From assembly GCA_963779845.1 (NCBI GenBank), contig CAVZZV010000005.1:1364001-1428000 (forward strand): a DNA stretch of 64,000 bases, in the 5' to 3' direction. The notes under the pieces were generated by a model. It was not told the DNA's origin and did no database searches. It was given only the letters and a program-made list of their open reading frames with translations. Position numbers and translations under genes: made by a program. Positions 7,258 to 17,205 of this stretch are shown piece after piece. This DNA comes from CAVZZV01 sp963779845. Its GTDB lineage: Bacteria > Bacteroidota > Bacteroidia > Bacteroidales > GCA-2748055. Within the stretch, counting starts at the first letter, position 1; the number at the start of each line of letters is the position of its first letter.

Positions 7258-9015
7258 TTATTGATTGTTAAGATACTCCAATGTTTTACCAAAATCTCTA
7301 TCACTTACTAAAAGTCTGACCCCATAGTTAGGAAAAGTTATAAATCCAACAGGCTGATCGAAATAATGGACAAAAGCATTACCACAATTGCTGCTTCCAT
7401 TTCCTACCGTGATGCCAAAACTAGTTCCAAACTGTACCGGCATAAGATTTTGTTTGTTACTATCTTTTGAATTAAATCCAGCGCTAATCTTAATGTCGTC
7501 ATGCGTGATCTTAAATGCATCATATTCAATCACATTAAAGGTAATCATATCATACCATATCCCAGGCATCCAATCAAAGACCTTGGTATCCGGAAAAGGA
7601 TTAAATGTAAACCTGTTCCAGAACTCCAGATTTATTTTTTCCTGAATGGCATAAGTTTTCCCTGAAGTAATATTAACATTTAAAACGGAAACATAAAATT
7701 CAGGGCTCCCCATAATCCAACTTTCCAGTTTCCAATCTTTAAAATCCAACATGTGTATATAAACAGGAGAAGGTTTTGAAATATCCCGGAAAGGCACCTG
7801 GCAAAAATCGTATTTAGCATTGGAATTTCCAAGATCTGAAGTATGACAAATTTTGTAAATATATTTTGTTCCCGGGACCATATCATTATCAAAGCAATAA
7901 TGTTGCGAAGGCCCGTAAGATTTCCAGGGCAGATAATCGTTGTCCATCCCTAACCTGAATCGCGAAATATCCGTGGTGTTAAAGCTCTGGGAATAATCAT
8001 TGTCCCACCTAAGTTCAGCAATTTTATTGGTGTGCTGGATAGCATCAAAAGAAATCACCGGCTTTGGCCTTAAAGGGGCTGTTTGAGACACATAATTGGA
8101 AGGTGCGGAGTAAAGATCGCCAAAGTAAGATCTTACAAAATAGGAGTAAACCCTGGCGGATTCGATGGAATTATCATCAAATGACCGGTTATAATAACCA
8201 GGAACACTTCCAATCTTCTCATAACTGGCATCGGAAGACCCTTTCCGGTAAATATAATAGCCCGAGGTATTGCCAGAATTGCAAGTTTCAAGCATATTCC
8301 AATTCAGCCGAATCCCCGACTCAGTATTTATCGCTGAAAGGCTGGAAGGGGTTTCAGGTGTATCAGGATCCAGAATCGGGACCCTTGGCATCCGGTCCAT
8401 CCTTTCATTCAGGCCAATCACGACCACTGGGTAATCAGGAGCAGTCTCCGCATCAATTTTTATCACCGTACCCTCACTGGTATACGCTTCAACATTGTTT
8501 TTTGTCCCATCACAAAAATCACTTCGCAAAAAGGCGACTGGCGGTACTGTTTCCGTGTCCCAATTTTCGCATTCCACAGGTACAGAAATCTGTAGTTCCG
8601 GGTAATTTCTGACCACGTCATCAATAATTGATCCGCTGGATTTCTTGTTGGCCGGGCGTTCATAAAAATCGGCCAGATAATTTTTGATCAGCACCTCTGA
8701 TGAGGACTTTTTGAGAAGATTGTTGTATTCACTGAGCTTTCTATCGGCAATTTGACTTAATAAAACATCATAATCACCATCAAGACGCCGCATTGCTTCG
8801 TGTTTAATAACTTTTCGTATGTCTTTCGATGCTACCATGGCCCTGCTCACCGCCTTTGCCAGCTGATCTACAATTATATCATAGCTTTCCGGATCGATTA
8901 TAACCTGTGGATCTGTCTCCTCTGTCTTTTGACAAGAGGTTGACAAAACAATTAACACACCCATGAGAAAGATTAAGAAAGAACCCGAAGGGAATCTATA
9001 TATTTTAGATTTCAT
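7258..9015 (-). CDS. Lipoprotein with fibronectin type III domains
   Basis: A 585-residue protein with a lipoprotein signal peptide: hydrophobic stretch LIFLMGVLIVLSTSC, with Cys28 as the predicted lipidated residue. Residues about 215-310 match a fibronectin type III fold (PETPSSLSAINTESGIRLNW, then GYYIYRKG and YSYFVRSYFG). A second FN3-like segment follows at about 318-410. The N-terminal 50-210 and C-terminal 420-585 regions are not recognised. It is probably exposed at the outer membrane, in an operon with the barrel-like gene downstream. Function unknown; adhesion or ligand binding would fit the FN3 content. Confidence 0.65.
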   Translation of the reverse strand: MKSKIYRFPSGSFLIFLMGVLIVLSTSCQKTEETDPQVIIDPESYDIIVDQLAKAVSRAMVASKDIRKVIKHEAMRRLDGDYDVLLSQIADRKLSEYNNLLKKSSSEVLIKNYLADFYERPANKKSSGSIIDDVVRNYPELQISVPVECENWDTETVPPVAFLRSDFCDGTKNNVEAYTSEGTVIKIDAETAPDYPVVVIGLNERMDRMPRVPILDPDTPETPSSLSAINTESGIRLNWNMLETCNSGNTSGYYIYRKGSSDASYEKIGSVPGYYNRSFDDNSIESARVYSYFVRSYFGDLYSAPSNYVSQTAPLRPKPVISFDAIQHTNKIAELRWDNDYSQSFNTTDISRFRLGMDNDYLPWKSYGPSQHYCFDNDMVPGTKYIYKICHTSDLGNSNAKYDFCQVPFRDISKPSPVYIHMLDFKDWKLESWIMGSPEFYVSVLNVNITSGKTYAIQEKINLEFWNRFTFNPFPDTKVFDWMPGIWYDMITFNVIEYDAFKITHDDIKISAGFNSKDSNKQNLMPVQFGTSFGITVGNGSSNCGNAFVHYFDQPVGFITFPNYGVRLLVSDRDFGKTLEYLNNQ

Positions 9016-9436
9016 GATTTTTTAGTTTTTTTGATAGTTTTTACCTTCTGTGATTTCATGCCCTTTTTTCTAACGAGAGGGTGGCATTCTCCTCCCGAAA
9101 CATAAAATTACTATACTTCATCCCCTGTTTACAAAACTGGTGTTTACATAATTGCCACTCCGATTTAATGGTTTCAATTCCTCGTAGACCCAAATAACCA
9201 TTCCCATTGAAATGCTTAAAGAGGTACGAAAGGGTAAACACTCATCCGGAACCATTAACCATTAATGTAAAGTGAGTAGAAATCTCGTCCTGGGATCCTA
9301 AGTTATTTATGAAAAATTGAAAAAGAGAGTGCTGAAGTTATGCAGGATACAACCTCCAAATAAGTAGAGACGACTGGGCATCAGAATTTGTAATCCAGGT
9401 AAATGCCCTGAATGGAATTTCACTATTAAGAGATGG
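9016..9436. other. Intergenic region, no recognised content
   Basis: About 420 nt between the FN3 lipoprotein start and the end of the DUF6599 gene. A 61-codon minus-strand frame at 9056-9241 has no family resemblance, signal peptide or promoter and is not called. No RNA gene or strong hairpin was seen. Confidence 0.5.
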
Positions 9437-10318
9437 TTATTTATGAATATTCCAATAGTCTGTTTTGAGATATTTCCTTAATATATCCGGGTTATCGGTG
9501 CCGATAATTCCAAATATTTTCGAACCGTCCTGAAGTACATTAACGTTGCCATTATACGGATCTTTAATGGTGAGGGGTTGGTTTTCGGAAAAACTCTCCC
9601 CCTGGCTGGTAAACTTTAAATACTTTTGTAAAAGTTCCCCAGCCGCTTCCGGGTTGGTTTTTTCGATATAAAAAAGACTGAATTCTTCTCCATTCTCCTG
9701 GTATTTAGCGATCCATACGCTATTTAAAAATTCGTGCCCAAGAAAACTACCGGATATAAATTCCTCTGTATGTGGTATTTTAAATTCTTGGGGGAAAAGC
9801 TGAAGGATTAGCGGCAACTGAGGTTGGGAATTTATTCTTTTGGAAATAACTCGGGCAAGCTCTGTAATAGTTTCCAATAATTCCCCCTCATCACTGTCTC
9901 CGTAAATTTTGACATAATACTCATCATTCACAAAATTCAGGCTTGAACCGGTAATATAGCCTTCAGCGCCGAAATTCATAAATTTATAATCCGAATAACG
10001 TTCCTGTGCATAGATCCCAAATGCATGCTCAATATCGGAATGCCTGTAAATCTCAACATTGATTGTGTTATTCCCCCGGGTATATTCGGCCAAATGCAGA
10101 TCTATAAATTCCTGACTGAGGTAACCTCCTGCCGCACCATCAATATAATCCCATAAATCGACCGGGGTATATACTTGTGGAATAATATTCATTTCCCAGG
10201 ATTCTATTTTCGGAAATAGAGAATTCACCTCTTTCTGTGCGCAGAGAAAAGGAATATTGAATCCTGTGAAAATACACAGGAGAAAAGGAACTTTCATCCT
10301 TCTGATGAACTTTTTCAT
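9437..10318 (-). CDS. DUF6599 family secreted protein
   Basis: A 293-residue protein with a signal peptide (hydrophobic PFLLCIFTGFNIPFLCAQ). The ATG at 10318 starts the signal peptide directly; an upstream ATG would add 11 residues ahead of it. The mature part has YTPVDLWDYIDGAAGGYLSQ and a following VEIYRHSDIEHAFGIYAQER segment, the pattern of the DUF6599 family. The biochemical role is unknown. It follows the aldo/keto reductase gene by 51 nt on the same strand, so the two are probably one operon; both products should be outside the cytoplasm. Confidence 0.7.
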   Translation of the reverse strand: MKKFIRRMKVPFLLCIFTGFNIPFLCAQKEVNSLFPKIESWEMNIIPQVYTPVDLWDYIDGAAGGYLSQEFIDLHLAEYTRGNNTINVEIYRHSDIEHAFGIYAQERYSDYKFMNFGAEGYITGSSLNFVNDEYYVKIYGDSDEGELLETITELARVISKRINSQPQLPLILQLFPQEFKIPHTEEFISGSFLGHEFLNSVWIAKYQENGEEFSLFYIEKTNPEAAGELLQKYLKFTSQGESFSENQPLTIKDPYNGNVNVLQDGSKIFGIIGTDNPDILRKYLKTDYWNIHK

Positions 10319-10369
10319 GGCCCCGAGTTTAAAAATAAGTATAATGTTCAATAATTTATATATACAGGT

Positions 10370-11566
10370 TTAGGTGAAGAATTCATCCGGTACAGACCGA
10401 AGTCTGCTAACATCCTTAATCCTCATGGCAACATCAAACCCTTTCAGGCATTCAACGGTGCAAATTTCACAGGAGTCACATGGGTTTTTGTCTGGCAGAT
10501 TTGAAGCCAATACCTGTTGGGCATGAAAATAATCGTGGTATCCATAAGTATACATATAAGCACGCATAAGATCGGGGACAGATAAACCCTTCCTGCACTT
10601 AGTTGTGCAAGTTTCACATCCTGAACAAAATAGACTTTGAGTAAGTTCATCCAGCCTGAGGGACTTGATTTCTTCCTCATTAAGCACCGGATTTTCCATA
10701 ACAGAGAATGAATCCTCCAGTTGCTCGAAATTGGTGTATCCTGGTATTGAAGTATGAATATTCTCGTTCTGAAGAGCCCATTTCAGTGCAGCCTTACTAT
10801 TGACAGGCTTTTGCCGCTCTTTATCAAAAAACCCTCCTGCCATGGTTTTCATGGCAATAATACCAATCCCTGCCTTCGAAGCATTTACAATGGCTTCCTG
10901 TAGGACCTGGTCATCCTTCAGCTGAAAATTATATGAACTTAATACAACATCATAAAACTTACTTTCAACAGCAGCATCGAATATCTTTGCCATGTTCCTG
11001 TGTGTCGAGATACCCAAAAATCGGGCTTTTCCCTCCTTCCTGATTTGATCCAAAACATCCAATAAGGGTTTATGGAGAACGGCCTCAGGGGAGTCCATTC
11101 CATGGAGGTAAAGAATATCGACATAATCCATTTGCAAACGGTTAAGACTTGTGTCCAGCATATCCAGAAATTTTCCGGCATCGAAAGAGCTGAAGACCCC
11201 TGTCTCCTTTTCAATCTTTTCAGGATGGATTTTTGTTGCGATCACAAAAGAATTTCGGGGATAATCTTTTAACACCTCACCAAGCATCAATTCATTGTTG
11301 CCATTTTGATAACCATGAGCAGTATCGAGAAGAACCACTCCTTTGGCCAGTGCGGCTTTTACCAAACTTGGATTATCTGCACGCATAACCCCCATGCTAA
11401 CAATTGGGAGTTCAATACCTGTTTTACCCAGGCGGCGGGTTATAATCTTTTTGTCGGCATTGGAATTCTCAGTGGCTGTCACCTTGCCGGCCAGCATTGC
11501 ACCAGCTGCAACGGTTACTCCCGACCTGAGGAAATTCCTCCGGTTAAATGAACCTGATTTTTTCAT
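10370..11566 (-). CDS. TAT-exported aldo/keto reductase with two C-terminal [4Fe-4S] motifs
   Basis: A 398-residue protein beginning with a twin-arginine signal (RRNFLRSGVTVAAGAML). The aldo/keto reductase barrel follows at about 42-300, with the tetrad visible as Asp and Tyr in LLDTAHGYQNG, Lys in ATKIHPE and His in YLHGMDS. The C-terminus has two Cx2Cx2Cx3C sets, Cys314/317/320/324 and Cys363/366/369/373, suited to [4Fe-4S] clusters. TAT export fits a protein folded with cofactors before export. Cluster-bearing members of this family are common in anaerobes; the substrate is unknown. It heads a likely operon with the DUF6599 gene. Confidence 0.88.
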   Translation of the reverse strand: MKKSGSFNRRNFLRSGVTVAAGAMLAGKVTATENSNADKKIITRRLGKTGIELPIVSMGVMRADNPSLVKAALAKGVVLLDTAHGYQNGNNELMLGEVLKDYPRNSFVIATKIHPEKIEKETGVFSSFDAGKFLDMLDTSLNRLQMDYVDILYLHGMDSPEAVLHKPLLDVLDQIRKEGKARFLGISTHRNMAKIFDAAVESKFYDVVLSSYNFQLKDDQVLQEAIVNASKAGIGIIAMKTMAGGFFDKERQKPVNSKAALKWALQNENIHTSIPGYTNFEQLEDSFSVMENPVLNEEEIKSLRLDELTQSLFCSGCETCTTKCRKGLSVPDLMRAYMYTYGYHDYFHAQQVLASNLPDKNPCDSCEICTVECLKGFDVAMRIKDVSRLRSVPDEFFT

Positions 11567-11735
11567 GATTATAAAATATATTAAAACAAGGCAATTTAAG
11601 ATAAATTCTGTTCTTATTCCGTAGGCTGTAATTATTTAAAATGAATACAAATATTATTATATGAATATACATAACAATTATTGAGATGGAAATTCATGCT
11701 GTACCAATCTGAACCGAAACAAACCTGCCGAAATG

Positions 11736-11765
11736 TTTGGATCTAAAATTAGAATCGTACATTTG
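11736..11765 (+). promoter_or_regulatory. Promoter for the DUF1761-gdx pair
   Basis: TTTG at 11736-11739, an 18-nt spacer and TACATTTG at 11758-11765. Both elements match the Bacteroidota consensus. It lies 11 nt before the DUF1761 start codon, so the leader would be very short. Confidence 0.6.
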
Positions 11766-11776
11766 TAAAAAAAACC

Positions 11777-12184
11777 ATGGAAAACCTCTACATTAATCAT
11801 TTAGCAGTACTTATTTGCGCTCTGTCCAGCCTCGTCATCGGAGGAATTTGGTATTCCCCTGCCCTGTTTTTTCATACCTGGCAAAGAGAAAGCGGCCTGA
11901 CTGAAGACAAGATTAAAGATGCCAATATGTTTAAAGTTTATGGATTGACCTTTATTCTTGCCCTGATTATGTCTTATAACCTAGCCTTTTATTTGGGAGA
12001 TTCTTCCACTACCTGGCAGTGGGGGCTCGCGGCAGGTTTTCTTGCCGGCTTTGGATGGGCTACTCTCATGTTTGCCGTGATTGCCCTTTTCGAACGTAAA
12101 AGTTTCCTCTATGTCCTGGTCAATGGGGGTTATATCACCTTATGGTTTACCATTATAGGTTTTATCCTTGGAATCTGGAGGTAG
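11777..12184 (+). CDS. DUF1761 family membrane protein
   Basis: A 135-residue integral membrane protein with four predicted helices. It opens with NHLAVLICALSSLVIGGIWYSPALFFHTW, split here only by length, which is the DUF1761 signature of a first helix followed by GxxWYSP and an aromatic Trp. Function unknown. It is followed after 3 nt by the SMR exporter gene and shares its promoter, so it may be involved in the same small-cation stress response, though this is inferred from position only. Confidence 0.8.
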   Translation: MENLYINHLAVLICALSSLVIGGIWYSPALFFHTWQRESGLTEDKIKDANMFKVYGLTFILALIMSYNLAFYLGDSSTTWQWGLAAGFLAGFGWATLMFAVIALFERKSFLYVLVNGGYITLWFTIIGFILGIWR

Positions 12185-12187
12185 GCC

Positions 12188-12514
12188 GTGAACTGGTTCA
12201 TTTTAGTGATTGCCGGACTTTTTGAAACAGCCTTTGCCACTTGTCTGGGCAAGGCCAAAGAATCAAGTGGTACCACCGCCCAATGGTGGTATGTTGGTTT
12301 CGCTTTCAGCTTACTTGTCAGTATGTACCTCCTGGTTGTTGCCACCCGTACCCTGCCTGTCGGAACTGCCTACACGGTTTGGACCGGGATCGGTGCTATT
12401 GGAACCGTTCTGGTTGGGATATTCCTGTTCAATGAGCCCGCGACATTTTGGAGAGTCTTTTTTCTTTCTACACTACTTTTCTCTATTATTGGGCTGAGAG
12501 CTGTGTCAGAATAG
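12188..12514 (+). CDS. SMR family exporter, Gdx/SugE type
   Basis: A 108-residue, four-helix small multidrug resistance protein. Glu13 in the first helix (VIAGLFET) is the conserved proton/substrate residue. The motif LPVGTAYTVWTGIGAIGT matches SugE/Gdx, guanidinium exporters that also accept small quaternary ammonium compounds, rather than EmrE. The start codon is GTG at 12188, 3 nt after the DUF1761 stop. No guanidine riboswitch is seen upstream. Gdx proteins can be dual-topology homodimers or paired; only one copy is present here. Confidence 0.88.
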   Translation: MNWFILVIAGLFETAFATCLGKAKESSGTTAQWWYVGFAFSLLVSMYLLVVATRTLPVGTAYTVWTGIGAIGTVLVGIFLFNEPATFWRVFFLSTLLFSIIGLRAVSE

Positions 12515-12618
12515 ATGTTTTCCACCTTACCCGGATGAAAAAGGGTTGATTAAACAGTAACTAAGAAGTATAATTCTCAGGGACCTTTTGTATTAAAGGG
12601 AACATTAAAAACCAAGAA

Positions 12619-13863
12619 TCATTCCCTTATTTGTCCATCTCCGTAAATGATGTATTTGGTTGTGGTAAGTTCCTTTAAGCCCATTGGCCCACGGGCATGA
12701 AGTTTTTGTGTGCTTATGCCAATTTCAGCCCCAAATCCGAACTCATACCCATCGGTAAACCGTGTTGATGCATTCACATAGACTGCAGCTGAATTAACCC
12801 TGTCCAGAAATTTTTGTGCATTGGTATAATTTTCCGTAACTATAGACTCAGAATGCCCGGAACCATATTTATTTATATGGGCAATTGCCTCATCGGCAGA
12901 ATTTACAACTTTGACCGAGATAATATAATCAAGGTATTCCGTGTACCAATCGTCCTCCGTAGCAGCCACGGCATTCTTTATTAAGGCGCATACTTTCTGA
13001 TCTCCGCGAATCTCCACATTTTTCTCATGAAGTCGTGAACAAATTGCCGGAAGAAAATCCTCCAATACTGATTCATGGATCAACAGGCTCTCGGCAGCAT
13101 TACAAACTCCTGGCCGATGGGTTTTTGAGTTAAAGGTAATTTCCACCGCTTTATCCTTTTCAGCAAATTCATCCACATAAATATGGCAATTTCCCACCCC
13201 GGTTTCTATGACCGGAACTGTTGCATTCATGACCACGGATTTAATCAATCCTGCACCGCCCCGTGGAATAAGCAAATCAAGATAATCATTCATTTTCATC
13301 AGTTCAAGTGCCGATTCCCTTGAAGTGTCCTGAACCAGTTGGACTGCATCTTCAGGTAGGCCTGTTTGCTTAAGGGAGTCCCGGAGAATATCGGTTAAGG
13401 CATTATTGGAATGAAAAGCCTCTTTTCCACCGCGCAGGATGGTTACATTGCCCGTTTTTATACACAGTCCAAAGACATCAACGGTTACATTTGGACGGGC
13501 TTCGTAAATCATCCCGATAACTCCAATTGGTACTCTGCGCTGCCCGATATTCAACCCGTTCGGCCTCTTCCACATTGATAATAACTCTCCAATGGGATCT
13601 TCCAAAGCGGCAATTTGGTCTAAGCCATTGGCAATCCCTCTGATCCTTTCCTCGGTTAGTTTTAACCTATCGAGGATGGCCCCTTTCAGGCCGCTTTCTT
13701 CAGCATTCTTCAAATCAATTTTGTTGGCTTCCAAAATGGATGCGGTGTTTTTTGTCAAATTCTCTGCTGCAGTCCTCAAAGCACGATCTTTTACTGATGA
13801 TGATGCATTCGATAAAAATTGTGATGCTTCTTTCGCTTTTTTTCCAATCTCTGTTAAATCCAT
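12619..13863 (-). CDS. proA: Glutamate-5-semialdehyde dehydrogenase
   Basis: Second step of proline synthesis: NADPH-dependent reduction of glutamyl 5-phosphate to glutamate 5-semialdehyde. At 414 residues it has full length. Landmarks are VPIGVIGMIYEARPNVT near 111-127 and catalytic Cys254 in THRPGVCNAAESL. It starts 18 nt after proB ends, and closes the minus-strand proline/arginine block. With proB and proC it gives a complete glutamate-to-proline route. Confidence 0.97.
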   Translation of the reverse strand: MDLTEIGKKAKEASQFLSNASSSVKDRALRTAAENLTKNTASILEANKIDLKNAEESGLKGAILDRLKLTEERIRGIANGLDQIAALEDPIGELLSMWKRPNGLNIGQRRVPIGVIGMIYEARPNVTVDVFGLCIKTGNVTILRGGKEAFHSNNALTDILRDSLKQTGLPEDAVQLVQDTSRESALELMKMNDYLDLLIPRGGAGLIKSVVMNATVPVIETGVGNCHIYVDEFAEKDKAVEITFNSKTHRPGVCNAAESLLIHESVLEDFLPAICSRLHEKNVEIRGDQKVCALIKNAVAATEDDWYTEYLDYIISVKVVNSADEAIAHINKYGSGHSESIVTENYTNAQKFLDRVNSAAVYVNASTRFTDGYEFGFGAEIGISTQKLHARGPMGLKELTTTKYIIYGDGQIRE

Positions 13864-13881
13864 AACTTTTTTTTGTATTCA

Positions 13882-14691
13882 TTAAACGACGTCGGATATT
13901 TCCCGACAGGTAAAATAGGTTCCAACTTTTTTCCCTTCCAGAATATCATGAATGATATTCGGATCGGCTCCGTTGGTCAGGACCATATCGATATTGTGCA
14001 GTTTGCAATGTTTAGCCGCCAATAATTTCGAGGTCATACCACCTGTACCAAAGGCTGATTTGTTTTCAAAAATATATTCATCCAATTCTTCCGATAGATT
14101 GGTGATCGTGGAAAGCAGTTGCGCGGAGGAATCCTGCTGTGGATCAGCGGTGAACATTCCATCAATATCACTTAAGATAATCAGCAAATCGGCCTCTATA
14201 AGGGAGGCTACGATAGCCGAGAGGGTATCGTTGTCCCCGAATTCAATTTCATCTGTGGAGACCGTGTCATTTTCGTTTATGACGGGAATGGCTCCCATAT
14301 TTAGCAGTTCGTTCAGGGTATTTTTAGCGTTTGTTCTTCGGACTTTGCTTTCAACTCCATCTTTAGTGAGGAGAACCTGCGCGACTGTTTTATTGTGTTC
14401 TTCAAAAAACTTATCATAAATTTTGATAAGTTCAGCCTGACCAATTGCTGCGAGAGCTTGTTTTGTAATCTTATCATGCGGTTTTTTATCCAGGCCAAGC
14501 TTCCCCGCGCCGGTGGCAATTGCACCGGAAGAGACAAGAATAACCTGTTTTCCTGAATTATGAAGGTCAGCAATAACCCTCACCAGCTTCTCAATCCGCA
14601 AGAGATTTAGCTTTCCCCCCAAATGAGTGATCGAAGTGGAGCCCACCTTTATTATGATCTTTTTTTTATCCCTTAGAATCTTTCGTTCCAT
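13882..14691 (-). CDS. proB: Glutamate 5-kinase
   Basis: First step of proline synthesis: ATP-dependent phosphorylation of glutamate. The 269-residue protein has the amino-acid kinase fold, starting KKIIIKVGSTSITH, with SSGAIATGAGKLG and NENDTVSTDEIEFGDNDTLSA. It lacks the C-terminal PUA domain present in the E. coli enzyme, as do many homologues. The ATG at 14691 is preferred; the longer frame uses a TTG. This start lies inside the end of argH (26-nt overlap), so the two are translationally linked. Confidence 0.96.
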   Translation of the reverse strand: MERKILRDKKKIIIKVGSTSITHLGGKLNLLRIEKLVRVIADLHNSGKQVILVSSGAIATGAGKLGLDKKPHDKITKQALAAIGQAELIKIYDKFFEEHNKTVAQVLLTKDGVESKVRRTNAKNTLNELLNMGAIPVINENDTVSTDEIEFGDNDTLSAIVASLIEADLLIILSDIDGMFTADPQQDSSAQLLSTITNLSEELDEYIFENKSAFGTGGMTSKLLAAKHCKLHNIDMVLTNGADPNIIHDILEGKKVGTYFTCREISDVV

Positions 14692-16042
14692 GATCCAGTT
14701 CAATTTTAATCTTTTCTACAAATCTTTCCATAAACCCCGAGTATTTTTCAATTTCGTAAAATTCCAGTACTCGCGAAAGCTTCGCTCTGATACGTTCGGT
14801 CCCAAGGTTTCCAATACTCCCGATGTGTGTATAATCAACTTTCACACCAGGATTAAAAACCCCCTGCTCGATATCTGAGGCCACCAATCCATAAGCTTTC
14901 CGGAAGGGAATTCCTGTCATGACTTTCCCGTTAATGGCTTCCACGGAACTTATATAACGGTAAATATCTTGCTTTATCACATCCTTATTGATGTTCAGGT
15001 TCACTACAACAAGTTCCATCATATCGAGACATGATTTCAGATCGGTAAGGGCAGGGAAGGTAATTTCCTTCAGGAGCTGAAAATCACGATGATATCCCGA
15101 TGGCAAGTTATTAATCACGGAACTAACCTCAAATTCACGTGCCTGAATGAGGTTGCATTTGGCCCTGATCAATTCCAGTACGTCCGGGTTTTTCTTATGA
15201 GGCATGATACTCGAACCGGTTGTGAGGGTTTCGTTCAGAAATAAGAAATTGAAGTTCTGACTCATGTATAAGACCAGGTCCATCGACATTTTAGAAAGGC
15301 TGCCTGCAATGGCAGACAAGCCAGAGAGCAGGAATTTTTCAGTTTTACCACGGGATAGCTGGGCGTTAATGGAATTGATATGCATATCATTAAATTCCAA
15401 AAGTCGGGTGGTCAATTCTCTGTCTATGGGAAAAGAGGAACCATACCCTGCTGCAGAGCCGAGAGGATTCTGATTAATATAGGAAAAAATTCCGGTAAGA
15501 ATCTGAATGTCCTCGGTGAGCGCTTCTGCCCATGAGCCAAACCATAAACCAAAGGATGAGGGCATGGCTGCCTGAAAATGGGTATACCCGGGAATAAGAT
15601 TATTTTTTGTCTTCTCGCTCAGGCCTAACAGGATGTTTACCAAACTTTCCACCTGTCTCACAATTTGCACCACCTCGTGCCGGTAATAAAGTTTTAGATC
15701 GGTAATGACCTGATCATTTCTTGATCTTGCCGTATGCACTTTTTTTCCTGTGTCGCCAAGCTTTTCCGTTAAAGTTGCCTCCACCTGCGAATGAATATCC
15801 TCCATGGCTTGCCCAATTTTAAAGCTGCCTTCAGATATTTCAGTGTATATCTCTGTTAAGGATCCATGCAAAGCGTTTTTCTCGGTTTCTGAAAGTATTC
15901 CTATTTTCCAAAGCATCGTTACATGAGCCATCGAAGCGACGACATCAGCCGCTGCGAGATCCAAGTCCAGTATTCTGTCCTTTCCCGCAGTAAAATTGAG
16001 AATATCTTCGTTTGTGGCTTTTCCTTTATCCCAAAGTTTCAT
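14666..16042 (-). CDS. argH: Argininosuccinate lyase
   Basis: Last step of arginine synthesis: splits argininosuccinate into arginine and fumarate. At 458 residues it is normal length. Visible motifs are the HTARSRNDQ segment (103-111), the TxHFQ segment PGYTHFQAAMP (151-161), and the fumarase/aspartase signature GSSIMPHKKNP (276-286) with its catalytic Ser loop. It is separated from argE by 104 nt and overlaps proB. Confidence 0.97.
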   Translation of the reverse strand: MKLWDKGKATNEDILNFTAGKDRILDLDLAAADVVASMAHVTMLWKIGILSETEKNALHGSLTEIYTEISEGSFKIGQAMEDIHSQVEATLTEKLGDTGKKVHTARSRNDQVITDLKLYYRHEVVQIVRQVESLVNILLGLSEKTKNNLIPGYTHFQAAMPSSFGLWFGSWAEALTEDIQILTGIFSYINQNPLGSAAGYGSSFPIDRELTTRLLEFNDMHINSINAQLSRGKTEKFLLSGLSAIAGSLSKMSMDLVLYMSQNFNFLFLNETLTTGSSIMPHKKNPDVLELIRAKCNLIQAREFEVSSVINNLPSGYHRDFQLLKEITFPALTDLKSCLDMMELVVVNLNINKDVIKQDIYRYISSVEAINGKVMTGIPFRKAYGLVASDIEQGVFNPGVKVDYTHIGSIGNLGTERIRAKLSRVLEFYEIEKYSGFMERFVEKIKIELDHGTKDSKG

Positions 16043-16146
16043 AGAATTATTTTGAATTGAATGATTGTCGCTGTTTATATTTTATATAAAAGATTTTCAT
16101 TTGAATAATTGAGATGATCAACAACCTCTTGTGATGAGGGATAGAT

Positions 16147-17205
16147 TTATTTCATTATATCAATTAATATACTCTTATATAAATCAATAGCTTTTATTAT
16201 TTGAACTTTTTCTATATGCTCGTCTGCCTTATGTGAGAGTTCAGTGTTTCCCGGGCCCATTTTTACCGAGGGAGCAGGGATCAGGGCCTGGTCCGACATA
16301 GTACGGGAGCCATAAGTTTCAAGCCCCATTTCCTTCGCCCGCATAACCAAAGGATGAAGTGGATCAATAAATGAAGAACGTAACCGCAGTGAACGTGGCT
16401 TCACAACTGATTCCAGCTCATTCTGCAAAAACTCCACCACCTCCTCATTCGTATAATATTCATTGGTCCTGACGTCCAGGACAAATTTGCACATATCGGG
16501 AATCACATTATGCTGGTATCCCCCTTCAATCTGAGTTACCACTACCTGTACTTCACCCAGGTACCCGGATATTTTTTCAAATTTTAGCTGATTGATTTTT
16601 TCAATATCTCTTATGGCCTTAAGAATAGCATTATCCCCTGTTTTGTGCGCAGCATGGCCGGCCTGTCCCCCGGCAATACAATCGAGGACAATGAGTCCCC
16701 TTTCACAGATGGCCATATTCAGGCTGGTTGGTTCTCCTACAATGGCCAAATCGATTTTACCGACCTCCTCTATTGCAGAGCTTATCCCGTTTGCTCCGGA
16801 GCTTTCCTCTTCAGCAGAGATAAGCAGCTTAAGGTTAAATGTACGTTCTTTGATTTCGTGAAGCTGTAGAAAAGCAAAAATGAGGGCGACGAGACTTCCT
16901 CCGGCATCACTGCTCCCCAATCCGTATATATAACCATCACTTTCATCCGGTAAAAAAGGATCCCGGGTCCATCCAGCAACAGGCTTCACCGTATCCATGT
17001 GAGAATTCAGCAGGATGTTTGGAAAAGACTCATCGATGATCGATTCGACCCAGAGATTGTTATTTTTTCTGTGAACGGTCAATCCCTTTGTGGTGAGCCA
17101 GTCTCTCAAAAATCCGGCCAGTAAGCCCTCCTCCCCGCTCAGTGAGGGAATAGATATAATTTGTTTAAGCAGGGAATATGCTTCGTTCGGGTTGAATGGC
17201 TTCAT
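16147..17205 (-). CDS. argE: N-acyl-ornithine/citrulline deacylase, M20 family
   Basis: A 352-residue zinc amidohydrolase. Metal and catalytic residues are visible: NSHMDTV (first His and Asp), GLGSSDAGG (bridging Asp), SAEEESSG (Glu pair), GEPT, and the C-terminal NTELSHKADEH His. Placement next to argH and proC makes arginine synthesis its likely role. In Bacteroidota the pathway uses an N-succinyl- or N-acetyl-ornithine carbamoyltransferase, so this enzyme probably removes the acyl group from acyl-citrulline rather than acyl-ornithine. The carbamoyltransferase gene is not in this window. Its start overlaps the proC stop (ATGA). Confidence 0.88.
   Translation of the reverse strand: MKPFNPNEAYSLLKQIISIPSLSGEEGLLAGFLRDWLTTKGLTVHRKNNNLWVESIIDESFPNILLNSHMDTVKPVAGWTRDPFLPDESDGYIYGLGSSDAGGSLVALIFAFLQLHEIKERTFNLKLLISAEEESSGANGISSAIEEVGKIDLAIVGEPTSLNMAICERGLIVLDCIAGGQAGHAAHKTGDNAILKAIRDIEKINQLKFEKISGYLGEVQVVVTQIEGGYQHNVIPDMCKFVLDVRTNEYYTNEEVVEFLQNELESVVKPRSLRLRSSFIDPLHPLVMRAKEMGLETYGSRTMSDQALIPAPSVKMGPGNTELSHKADEHIEKVQIIKAIDLYKSILIDIMK

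Noticed and set aside
9056..9241. 61-codon minus-strand gene
   Set aside because: No family resemblance, signal peptide or promoter; looks like chance open frame.
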